A DNA stretch of 64,000 bases from UBA11403 sp963784615 (lineage in GTDB: Bacteria > Pseudomonadota > Gammaproteobacteria > Legionellales > Legionellaceae): contig CAWASG010000002.1 in assembly GCA_963784615.1 (NCBI GenBank), positions 186,001-250,000 on the forward strand, written 5' to 3'. Position numbers and translations under genes: made by a program. Shown piece after piece: positions 52,607 through 64,000 of the stretch. The notes under the pieces are model-generated. The model had not been told where the DNA came from. It worked only from the letters and a program-made list of their open reading frames with translations, and did not search any database. Each line of letters opens with the position of its first letter. Position 1 is the first letter of the stretch.

Positions 52607-53087
52607 CCTTATTGCTGCAGTCGATGAACAATTTGGGCTGGGCAAAGATAATGCCTTGCTTTGCCATTTACCTGCTGATCTACAACATTTCAAATCCTTA
52701 ACGTTAAGCAAACCGATTATTATGGGGCGTAATACCTTTGAGTCAATTGGAAGACCATTGCCTCATCGGCATAATATAGTATTAAGTCGTCATACCGCGG
52801 CGATTAAAGGCGTAACCATCGCAAGTTCCTTAGATGCCGCGTTTGAGTTAGCCAAGGATCAAGAAGAGGTCATGATTATTGGCGGCGCATCTATATATGA
52901 ACAAGCAATGGTATATGCGCAGCGGATATACTTGACACTCATTCATCATCAGTTTGACGCTGATGTATTCTTTCCTTCATTCGATAAAACGGAGTGGGTG
53001 TGTCAAAACGAGTTTCATCGAGTTCGAGATGAACGAAATTGTTATGACATGACATTTTATGATTATCAGCGCATGACAGTAAAATGA
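52596..53087 (+). CDS. folA: Dihydrofolate reductase FolA
   Basis: A 163-residue DHFR: MIVSLIAAVDEQFGLGKDN, IIMGRNTFESIGRPLP, and VMIIGGASIYEQAM. It reduces dihydrofolate with NADPH. The catalytic acid is Asp in LPADLQHF; the position of the usual tryptophan just before it (Trp22 in E. coli) is cysteine here (LLCHLPAD). The gene overlaps pdxA by 11 bp and is the last gene before the rRNA operon. Confidence 0.96.
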   Translation: MIVSLIAAVDEQFGLGKDNALLCHLPADLQHFKSLTLSKPIIMGRNTFESIGRPLPHRHNIVLSRHTAAIKGVTIASSLDAAFELAKDQEEVMIIGGASIYEQAMVYAQRIYLTLIHHQFDADVFFPSFDKTEWVCQNEFHRVRDERNCYDMTFYDYQRMTVK

Positions 53088-53193
53088 GAGCCCGTTTTCG
53101 CAAGGAATATCAGAAATTCAATAGGTTGTAATTGCAAAGAAGATACAACAATACCACCCGCTAAAATAATCATGAAAAAAATGAAAAAAACGT

Positions 53194-53221
53194 TTGACAA
53201 CAATTTCAAAATGCGTAGAAT
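53194..53221 (+). promoter_or_regulatory. rRNA operon promoter
   Basis: TTGACA (53194-53199), 16-bp spacer, TAGAAT (53216-53221), followed by a GC-rich discriminator (ACGCAGCACGCC). This lies about 130 bp before the 16S gene and fits a strong stringently controlled promoter. Confidence 0.75.
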
Positions 53222-53362
53222 ACGCAGCACGCCTTCGGGGCAAAATCATTAAGAAAACAAGAAGACAAACTGTGTGGGCGCCTTGATAGAACAGAGAGGC
53301 GACAAGAACAAAGAAGTAAAAGAAATAAAGCAAGTCAGTTTAGACTGATGAGCATAGGTATT

Positions 53363-54906
<1,544 letters not shown>

Positions 54907-55106
54907 ATAAGCCTTGCTGAGATTTTAAGGCGCCCACACAGTTTGTTTTCTAAAGATGTAGTTTTTACGCGACAGATGTATTTTTTGCGAGGATTTTTTC
55001 ATTAGGCGAGGCACTGATGCGAAAGAGAGAGGGAGCATACGTCAGTATGTGACCGAACGATTGAGTATCAGTAACGAAGCATAATGGAAAAAGCCGAAGA
55101 AAAAAC

Positions 55107-55182
55107 GGGGGCGTAGCTCAGCTGGGAGAGCACCTGCCTTGCACGCAGGGGGTCAGGAGTTCGATCCTCCTCGCCTCCACCA
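55107..55182 (+). tRNA. tRNA-Ala (anticodon TGC)
   Basis: 76 nt with CCA encoded; acceptor GGGGGCG pairs with CGCCTCC and shows the G3-U70 alanine identity pair; anticodon TGC at 55140-55142. It is the only tRNA in the 16S-23S spacer. Confidence 0.97.
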
Positions 55183-55450
55183 AGACTTAAGAGTCTGGAG
55201 GGAGTCAAGTCAACATCATAAACTACAAGGCAACATTCAGATCAAAGTCATTTCGAAGAGATGCTTTTAATCTGGAACAGCCAGATGTTCATTAAAAAAA
55301 TGGTAAATAATGAGGTAACACAAGCGCATTAGTATTGCAAAGAAGCGCTGTGGCCGAATTGAGATAGTCATGTCTTTCACTTGTGGAGGGGATGCTTTTG
55401 ATAGACAGTCACGCGCGGAACATATAGCCAAAAGTTTACTGAGGTTATAT

Positions 55451-58348
<2,898 letters not shown>

Positions 58349-58435
58349 ATAACCTGAGTGAATTTAGGTTAAGCAATACTGATACAAACAGATTGTGTTA
58401 CATACTCATTATTTACTAAGTAAGTTGGATTGAGC

Positions 58436-58467
58436 GTAGATTGGGTTGAGCGAGAGCGAAGCCCAAC
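58436..58467. repeat. REP-like repeat unit in the 23S-5S spacer
   Basis: Shares GGTTGAGCGAGAGCGAAG and the CCCAAC arm with copies at 45.1 and 48.2 kb. It sits within the rRNA operon transcript, between 23S and 5S, where it may fold as a short hairpin. Confidence 0.75.
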
Positions 58468-58545
58468 AGAATGCAACAAGAAGTCTAATTAGCACAAAGT
58501 TGCTCTTAGATTTAGTCTTCAGTCAAACCAAACTACAAACCGTTT

Positions 58546-58665
58546 TTCCTGGCGACCATAGCCGTTTGGAACCACCTGATCCCATCCCGAACTCAGAAGT
58601 GAAACGAACGTACGCCGATGATAGTGTGGGGTTTCCCCATGTGAAAGTAGGTAATCGCCAGGTCT
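58546..58665 (+). rRNA. rrf: 5S ribosomal RNA
   Basis: 120 nt with CCTGGCGACC at the 5' end, CCCGAACTCAGAAGTGAAAC in the middle, and CGCCAGG at the 3' end pairing with the 5' end. It is about 200 bp from 23S. Confidence 0.95.
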
Positions 58666-58676
58666 TTATTCTTAGA

Positions 58677-58701
58677 AAAGCGACGAAAGTCGCTTTTTTT
58701 T
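58677..58701 (+). terminator. Rho-independent terminator of the rRNA operon
   Basis: AAAGCGAC, GAAA loop, GTCGCTTT, followed by a T tract. Confidence 0.9.
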
Positions 58702-58898
58702 CGTTCTGATTTTAGTTGGCTTTTGCTTATTTTTATTCCATTTAAATGCATTCTTAGAAGCCAATCTGAAGTTTTTAATATGATGCGCCCCATGAATTTC
58801 ACTAAGGAAATGGAGTTTGACTCACAAAGCAGCTCTTTTTTACGTCGATTTTATTCTGTGCTATAATTGGACATAATGAATTTGGTGGAGAATATATA

Positions 58899-60446
58899 AT
58901 GCCTAATGATAAAATTCGTGGTGCTCACATGGTTCGTATTGCCCATTTTTTGGGAAAAAAAGGATTGTTTGTTGCTGGTCATACGAGTCAAGACTTTAGA
59001 GAATTCACAGACGCTGAGTTTTTTAAGCGATTCGGTCTGGATTTTCTAAGTGCCATAAAGAGGGCGGATATTGCAAGGTTTAACGCACTCGTCAGTCGTT
59101 GTCCTGCACTGATATCTTATCAATTCAAACCAGAGGAGAATCCTACTGTTCATTTGAGTTGGGCCATCGCCACATTTAAGAACATGACGGCATTTGATTT
59201 GGCTTTAGGTCAAGTGGTGCCTGAAGAAATCAAAGACGAAGAGCGTGAATCGTATTTCGGCCAACAATTATTACATCACGTGATTCGCGGCAATCAAATG
59301 GGTGTGACAGTCCTTCTTACCCGATATCCACATTTGTTATCCTACCGCGGCAATATCGCAGATTACCCGGGTCGGATGTTTAAAAACGTCACGGGTTTCG
59401 AATTGGCGTTATGGGCTTTGGATGTGCGCCACATGGCACCAGCAATGCTGAAATGCTTGACGAACAATGAAGAGCGCAAGGATTGTATCGAGGAGTTGCT
59501 ACCGGAATTACAGCGGCAATTTGATAACGTTGTAAAAGAAGGTGGGGGCGTAAACTATACCATCGGATGTGGTCTCCTTAAAATGTCTCGAGACCCGAGT
59601 CAATTGCTACCAGGTGAAATGCGTGAACAAAGAGACGCATTACTTAATGGGTTGCTGGACCGCCATAATGGATGCATCCAATACAATGACAGGATATTCT
59701 ATTTCCATAATCACCGTTTTCCGAAGGAACTGGTAGAAATTACAGATAGCAATGCCATTAACGCATTAAAAGGCATGATGAATAAAGAAGAAAGGAAGTT
59801 GGAAGTCGATACATTGCAGCTCATCAACAATGACGATGAGCTTAAGATCATTCAAAACAACGTGACCGGTTCACAGCATATTTTCAAAGAAAAGCACTAT
59901 GACTTTACCCAGCTCACTGAAGCGCTCAGACTGGTCGTTAGAAAATTTGATGAAGATAATGTTGATGGTTCGTTTAGCACTTGGACGGGGGGCATGGATG
60001 GTCCGTATTTTGGTGCTGTAGTGGGCTTGGCCCAGCATTACGCGCCTGCGCATGTTGCTCAACATTACTGTAATCCCGATGAATCATTTGACCCTTCAAA
60101 TAATTATACTCCTCCGGCATTTGATGAAAAAGTATTAAGGCGTGTGTTAAGTTATTTTTCCTCTGGAAGATGTCAAATGGTGCCTTGGTGGCCGGCTTCA
60201 TCGGGGGTTTCTGGTTCTATCGCTCTGGGGTTTTATATGGGTGTGGTGCGCGGCGGGGAGGCGGGGTGTTCCAACATTTCGAGGGGAGATGGAGATTACT
60301 GGGTGAGCCGTATGGACGCAGATTCTGCGGCGTTGATGGCCTTGTATGAAGTGAGAAAATCAGACGTGCTCGAACTTAAACAGCTGCTCGATTCACTTCA
60401 AAAACCGGATGCTGATCCTGAACCTGCACGTTGTGTCGCGCCGTAA
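58899..60446 (+). CDS. Ankyrin-like repeat protein, candidate Dot/Icm effector
   Basis: A 515-residue cytoplasmic-type protein without signal peptide. Two ankyrin-like helical repeats are visible (about 52-105 and 117-185; for example HHVIRGNQMGVTVLLTRYP and NVTGFELALWALDVRHMAP). A C-terminal domain with PAHVAQHYCNPDESFDP resembles a family I have seen among Legionella proteins of the type secreted by Dot/Icm. A translocation signal was not scored. It is a single gene between the rRNA operon and rpsO, with GGTGGAG before the ATG. Function is unknown; effector status is inference. Confidence 0.65.
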   Translation: MPNDKIRGAHMVRIAHFLGKKGLFVAGHTSQDFREFTDAEFFKRFGLDFLSAIKRADIARFNALVSRCPALISYQFKPEENPTVHLSWAIATFKNMTAFDLALGQVVPEEIKDEERESYFGQQLLHHVIRGNQMGVTVLLTRYPHLLSYRGNIADYPGRMFKNVTGFELALWALDVRHMAPAMLKCLTNNEERKDCIEELLPELQRQFDNVVKEGGGVNYTIGCGLLKMSRDPSQLLPGEMREQRDALLNGLLDRHNGCIQYNDRIFYFHNHRFPKELVEITDSNAINALKGMMNKEERKLEVDTLQLINNDDELKIIQNNVTGSQHIFKEKHYDFTQLTEALRLVVRKFDEDNVDGSFSTWTGGMDGPYFGAVVGLAQHYAPAHVAQHYCNPDESFDPSNNYTPPAFDEKVLRRVLSYFSSGRCQMVPWWPASSGVSGSIALGFYMGVVRGGEAGCSNISRGDGDYWVSRMDADSAALMALYEVRKSDVLELKQLLDSLQKPDADPEPARCVAP

Positions 60447-60601
60447 TGGCGTAGTGGAGTAGCCAGTGACAATCTTTGCCGGAGTTTTGTATGGCCGCTC
60501 ATTTTCTATCATTATTTCAAGATGTGTATTGGCATTTCGCAGTAGCACTGTATTTTATTGCTGAGGCGTCCTGTTTTTGATTTAGAATTCGTAATTAACA
60601 C

Positions 60602-60630
60602 TTGAATGAGCGAAAATTCCTTGGTAAACT
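60602..60630 (+). promoter_or_regulatory. Promoter of rpsO
   Basis: TTGAAT (60602-60607), 17-bp spacer, TAAACT (60625-60630), 40 bp before the rpsO ATG. Confidence 0.5.
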
Positions 60631-60670
60631 ATGACACTTTGTCATTTACAGGCTACAACAGGAGTCAACA

Positions 60671-60946
60671 ATGTCGCTAACAAGCGTACAAAAAGCAGAA
60701 ATTGTTAATGAATTCAAACGCGCTGATAAAGATACAGGCTCGCCTGAGGTGCAGGTTTCATTGATTACGGGTCGTATTAAATACTTGACCGATCATTTTA
60801 AAGCGAACAAGAAAGACTTTCATTCACGTCGTGGATTACAAGCGCTCGTGAACAAGCGTCGTAAATTGTTGGTCTATTTGAAAAGTGAAGACCGCTCTCG
60901 CTATGTCGCGCTTATCCAAAAATTGGGCCTTAGGGATTCATATTGA
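60671..60946 (+). CDS. rpsO: 30S ribosomal protein S15
   Basis: A 91-residue protein with the S15 landmarks: DTGSPEVQVSLITGRIKYLT, DFHSRRGLQALVNKRRKLL, and the C-terminal YVALIQKLGLRDSY. It binds 16S helix 22 and starts platform assembly. AGGAGTC precedes the ATG. A terminator lies between it and pnp, the conserved pair. Confidence 0.98.
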   Translation: MSLTSVQKAEIVNEFKRADKDTGSPEVQVSLITGRIKYLTDHFKANKKDFHSRRGLQALVNKRRKLLVYLKSEDRSRYVALIQKLGLRDSY

Positions 60947-60990
60947 TTTTGGGTGCGCAAAAAGCTGTAGATATTAGTTTCTTTCTTTAA

Positions 60991-61018
60991 AAAAGGCGCA
61001 TTACTGCGCTTTTTTTTT
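60991..61018 (+). terminator. Terminator between rpsO and pnp
   Basis: AAAAGGCGCA, TTAC loop, TGCGCT followed by a run of T. It may attenuate read-through into pnp, as in the conserved rpsO-pnp pair. Confidence 0.85.
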
Positions 61019-61049
61019 ATTTATAATAAAATTTATCGAGGTGATAATA

Positions 61050-63191
61050 GTGCCTAAATTAACTAAAAAAATTCAATTTGGCGAACATATACTGACGCTT
61101 GAGACGGGCGAAATTGCTCGCCAGGCTGATGGTGCTGTTTTTGCAAGTATGAATGGTACACAAGTATTAGTGACCGTCGTTGGTCGCAAAGAGGGCGCTG
61201 AAAAAAATGATTTCTTTCCCTTGACTGTTGATTATACTGAGAAGTTCTCTGCGGCAGGAAAAATTCCTGGCGGATTTAGAAAACGTGAAGGGGCACCTAG
61301 TGAGCATGAAGTTCTCATTTGTCGTTTGATCGATCGTCCACTTCGTCCTTTGTTTCCAGAAGGGTTTTCTAATGAAGTTCAAATTATTGCAAGTGTCTTG
61401 TCGTTTAATCCTGACGTTTCTCCTGACATCATTGCTATTATTGCCGCTTCAGCAGCAGTTTCAATTTCAGGTCTTCCTTTAGAAGCGCCAATTGCTGCTG
61501 CTCGAGTAGGATACAAGGACGGTATTTATTTATTAAATCCGAGTCCAAAAGCATTAGAAGAATCTGAGCTTGACTTGGTGGTTGCAGGAACCGAAGACGC
61601 TATTTTGATGGTTGAATCAGAAGCACGTGAATTAAGCGAAGATGTGATGTTAGGCGCCGTCATGTTTGGTCATGAAATGATGAAGCCTGTTATTAAAGCT
61701 ATAAAGGAACTCGCAGAAGAAGGCGGTAAGTCTTCCTGGAACTGGACTGCTCCTGAAGTTGACGCCGTATTGAATACACGTATTATCGAGTTGGCAACTG
61801 ATTCAATTACTTCAGCATATTTGCTTAAAGACAAACAACAACGCTATGAACGTTTGGCTGAAGTACGTCAAACCGTCATTGCCCAATTGGTTGCTGAAAA
61901 TACCGAAACGAATCCTGGTGTGGTTAGCAATCTTTTAAGTGCATTAGAAAAGAAAATTGTTCGCGCTCGAATATTGGCTGGTGAACCACGTATTGATGGT
62001 CGAGATCAGAAGACGGTTAGACCGATTGCCATCCGCCCAGGTATTTTGGAGCGCACGCATGGTTCTGTATTGTTTACCCGTGGCGAGACGCAAGCGATTG
62101 TATCGGCAACACTTGGTTGCGATAGAGACGCGCAGCTACTGGATAAATTGGACGGTCAAATTAAAGACCGCTTCATGTTGCATTATAACTTCCCTCCATA
62201 CTCTGTTGGTGAAACAGGCCGTGTTGGTACGCCAAAACGTCGTGAAATTGGTCATGGCAAGCTTGCTCGCAGAAGTTTGCAAGCGGTACTGCCTGATACT
62301 AAAACCTTCCCCTATGTATTGCGAATTGTTTCAGATATTACTGAATCTAATGGCTCCAGTTCAATGGCGACGGTCTGTGGTGCTAGCCTTGCGATGATGG
62401 ACGCTGGTGTGCCTTTAAAGGCACCTGTTGCTGGTGTAGCGATGGGCTTGATTAAGGAAGGCAATGAATTTGCTGTACTGACGGACATCCTCGGTGATGA
62501 AGATCATCTTGGCGATATGGACTTTAAAGTTGCTGGTACTGAAAAAGGTGTGACCGCGTTGCAAATGGACATCAAAATTTCAGGTATTACGAAAGAGATT
62601 ATGTCTCAAGCGTTGGATCAAGCTTTGGCTGGACGTAAACATATTCTTGGCGTGATGAATCATTCGTTAGCTGAGCATCGTGGTGAGTTGTCGCAACATG
62701 CTCCAAGAATTGTAACGATGAAAGTTGCTGAAGATAAGATTCGTACTGTGATTGGAAAAGGTGGCGCGACTATCAAGGGCCTGATTGAAAGTACAGGCGT
62801 ATCAATTGATATCGATGACACTGGTCTGATCCAGCTTTTCTCGCCTAATATGGAAGCCCTTGAAGAAGCTCAGCGACAAATTAAACTTTTGGTTGCTGAA
62901 GTTGAAGTGGGTCAAACTTATAGTGGTAAAGTCAGTAAAATCCTCGAATTTGGCGCATTTATTAGCCTGATTCCTGGAAAAGATGGTCTTTTACATATTT
63001 CTCAGATTTGTGCCGAACGGTCACAGAAAGTTGAAGATTTTCTGACTGAAGGACAGGATGTCGTCGTGTTTGTTGCAGGTGTAGACAAACAGGGCCGTGT
63101 GAAGTTAGAGTGGAAGGACAAACCGACTGCTGATGGATCCACCGTAGATATGCTACCAGAAGCTCGCGAAGCGAGTTCTTCAGAAGAGTGA
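61050..63191 (+). CDS. pnp: Polyribonucleotide nucleotidyltransferase (PNPase)
   Basis: A 713-residue 3'-5' exoribonuclease. Two RNase PH cores (about 10-230, 310-540), a KH domain (GKGGATIKGLIESTGVSIDI, about 570), and a C-terminal S1 domain (GAFISLIPGKDGLLHISQI) are in the normal order. It degrades mRNA and works in the degradosome. The GTG at 61050 is preferred because a GAGGTGA ribosome-binding site lies just upstream; another GTG at 61041 overlaps that site. A hairpin follows the stop. Confidence 0.98.
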   Translation: MPKLTKKIQFGEHILTLETGEIARQADGAVFASMNGTQVLVTVVGRKEGAEKNDFFPLTVDYTEKFSAAGKIPGGFRKREGAPSEHEVLICRLIDRPLRPLFPEGFSNEVQIIASVLSFNPDVSPDIIAIIAASAAVSISGLPLEAPIAAARVGYKDGIYLLNPSPKALEESELDLVVAGTEDAILMVESEARELSEDVMLGAVMFGHEMMKPVIKAIKELAEEGGKSSWNWTAPEVDAVLNTRIIELATDSITSAYLLKDKQQRYERLAEVRQTVIAQLVAENTETNPGVVSNLLSALEKKIVRARILAGEPRIDGRDQKTVRPIAIRPGILERTHGSVLFTRGETQAIVSATLGCDRDAQLLDKLDGQIKDRFMLHYNFPPYSVGETGRVGTPKRREIGHGKLARRSLQAVLPDTKTFPYVLRIVSDITESNGSSSMATVCGASLAMMDAGVPLKAPVAGVAMGLIKEGNEFAVLTDILGDEDHLGDMDFKVAGTEKGVTALQMDIKISGITKEIMSQALDQALAGRKHILGVMNHSLAEHRGELSQHAPRIVTMKVAEDKIRTVIGKGGATIKGLIESTGVSIDIDDTGLIQLFSPNMEALEEAQRQIKLLVAEVEVGQTYSGKVSKILEFGAFISLIPGKDGLLHISQICAERSQKVEDFLTEGQDVVVFVAGVDKQGRVKLEWKDKPTADGSTVDMLPEAREASSSEE

Positions 63192-63223
63192 AGTAGATTC
63201 TGTCAGCGAACAGTATAGATTAG

Positions 63224-63265
63224 ACACAAAGTTGAGTTGCGTTTTTTTGCAACTTAACTTTGTGT
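63224..63265 (+). terminator. Strong hairpin after pnp
   Basis: 17-bp arms (63224-63240 and 63249-63265) with one wobble pair and a loop GTTTTTTT. The tail is weak in T, so it may be a processing or stabilising stem rather than a full terminator. Confidence 0.6.
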
Positions 63266-63289
63266 TTAACTTAAAATTAAGGACAATCC

Positions 63290-64000
63290 GTGCAGTTTTC
63301 AACTCATACGCTGCTACTTATTTTGTTATTTGTGTTGGTAGTCTCCGCTTTTTTTTCTAGTTCAGAAATCGGTATGTTGTCACTGAACCGTTACCGTCTT
63401 CGTTTTTTGGTTAAAAAAAATAATAAACAAGCTATTCGAGTTAATCAAATGTTGACGCGTCCTGAGCGTCTACTCAGCGTCGTTTTAATAGGCAGTACGG
63501 TAGCGAATATTTTGGCCTCGATGGTGGCTACATTAATTGGCCAACGCTTATATGGTGATTTGGGCGTGGCTGTCGCAACGTTTATATTAGCTATTGTCGT
63601 TTTAGTTTTTGCAGAAATGGCCCCTAAAACGCTTGCAGCTATGCATCCCGAAAAAATGTCCCTTTTTCTTTCTTTTCCATTGAAGATCTTGATGATTGTT
63701 CTTTCGCCATTTGTACGTTTGTTGAGTGGCACCGCCAATACTGTCTTGCGTTTATTCGGCGTCAATCTATCGGAAGTTGCAAAAGAGGCGTTGACGGGCG
63801 AAGAATTACGCTTGGTTGTACATGAGGCCGCATTATTACTTCCCAGCGAACATAAAACCATGCTGCTCAGTTTATTGGATCTGGAGCAAGCAACCGTTGA
63901 AGACATTATGGTACTTAAAGCAGACATCGTTGGAATTGATTTGGATCAGCCATGGCAAGATATCATTGAACAACTGGAAAGCTCACAACATACGCGCCTG
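63290..64000 (+). CDS. CNNM/CorB-type transporter with DUF21 domain (partial)
   Basis: The gene runs off the right edge; 237 codons are visible from a GTG start preceded by AAGGA. The N-terminal CNNM (DUF21) membrane domain has SAFFSSSEIGMLSLNRYRL, the start signature of HlyC/CorC/CorB proteins, and about four hydrophobic segments to residue 155. After this comes TGEELRLVVHEAALLLPSEH, the linker to a CBS pair, of which only the first part is present. Family members transport or regulate Mg2+/Co2+. The GTG start is the best of the visible choices. Confidence 0.88.
   Translation, partial: MQFSTHTLLLILLFVLVVSAFFSSSEIGMLSLNRYRLRFLVKKNNKQAIRVNQMLTRPERLLSVVLIGSTVANILASMVATLIGQRLYGDLGVAVATFILAIVVLVFAEMAPKTLAAMHPEKMSLFLSFPLKILMIVLSPFVRLLSGTANTVLRLFGVNLSEVAKEALTGEELRLVVHEAALLLPSEHKTMLLSLLDLEQATVEDIMVLKADIVGIDLDQPWQDIIEQLESSQHTRL

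Noticed and set aside
58446..58709. 87-codon plus-strand ORF over the 5S region
   Set aside because: It runs through the repeat, the 5S rRNA, and the terminator; no ribosome-binding site or protein-like composition.

Overview
The window reads as a chromosome segment from the order Legionellales, most likely Legionellaceae. It rests on a GI-type (PFGI-1/LGI-like) conjugation cluster led by an lvrRABC module with a CsrA paralogue, an M4 metalloprotease like ProA/Msp, an IcmC/DotV-like membrane protein, an ankyrin-like effector candidate, and a 16S gene that resembles Legionella from memory. Genus was not checked by search.

Bases 1 to about 36,470 look like one integrative conjugative element or genomic island inserted at the 3' end of a tRNA gene with anticodon CAT (36469-36545). 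The right end carries a tyrosine integrase and an overlapping AlpA/Xis-like ORF. The left end and its att copy lie outside the window. From left to right the island holds: (a) a minus-strand GI-type type IV secretion operon (1-11359); (b) the regulatory/replication-like module lvrC, lvrB, lvrA, and divergent lvrR (11343-13601); (c) plus-strand cargo: an APH(6)-like kinase, a Bcp peroxiredoxin, and a second APH-like kinase gene split by a 3.3-kb IS21-family element with a 6-bp target duplication (13601-19227); (d) a small minus-strand group: a small HTH-like protein, a LuxR-type regulator and a LOG-family hydrolase (19332-21206); (e) a seven-gene plus-strand cassette (21363-34603) that looks like an expanded type III restriction-modification system: SNF2 helicase, DUF4391 protein, AT-rich zinc-motif protein, beta-class adenine methyltransferase, AlbA_2/HATPase protein, Res helicase-nuclease, and DUF2779 nuclease. 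This cassette is the best candidate for an undescribed or poorly described defence system.

From 36,470 onward the window is core chromosome: the macromolecular synthesis operon rpsU-yqeY-dnaG-rpoD (minus strand) with a MITE-like palindrome between dnaG and rpoD; tsaD and plsY; a secreted M4 protease; class I aldolase with an FNR-like reductase; an IcmC/DotV-like protein; a DUF3579 protein; a secreted adenosine deaminase; the surA-pdxA-folA operon; a complete rRNA operon (16S, tRNA-Ala, 23S, 5S) with a strong promoter and terminator; an effector-like ORF; rpsO-pnp; and the start of a CNNM/CorB-type transporter. A short repeat family, centred on a GAGCGAGAGCGAAG core, occurs at 45.1 kb, twice at 48.2 kb and in the 23S-5S spacer.
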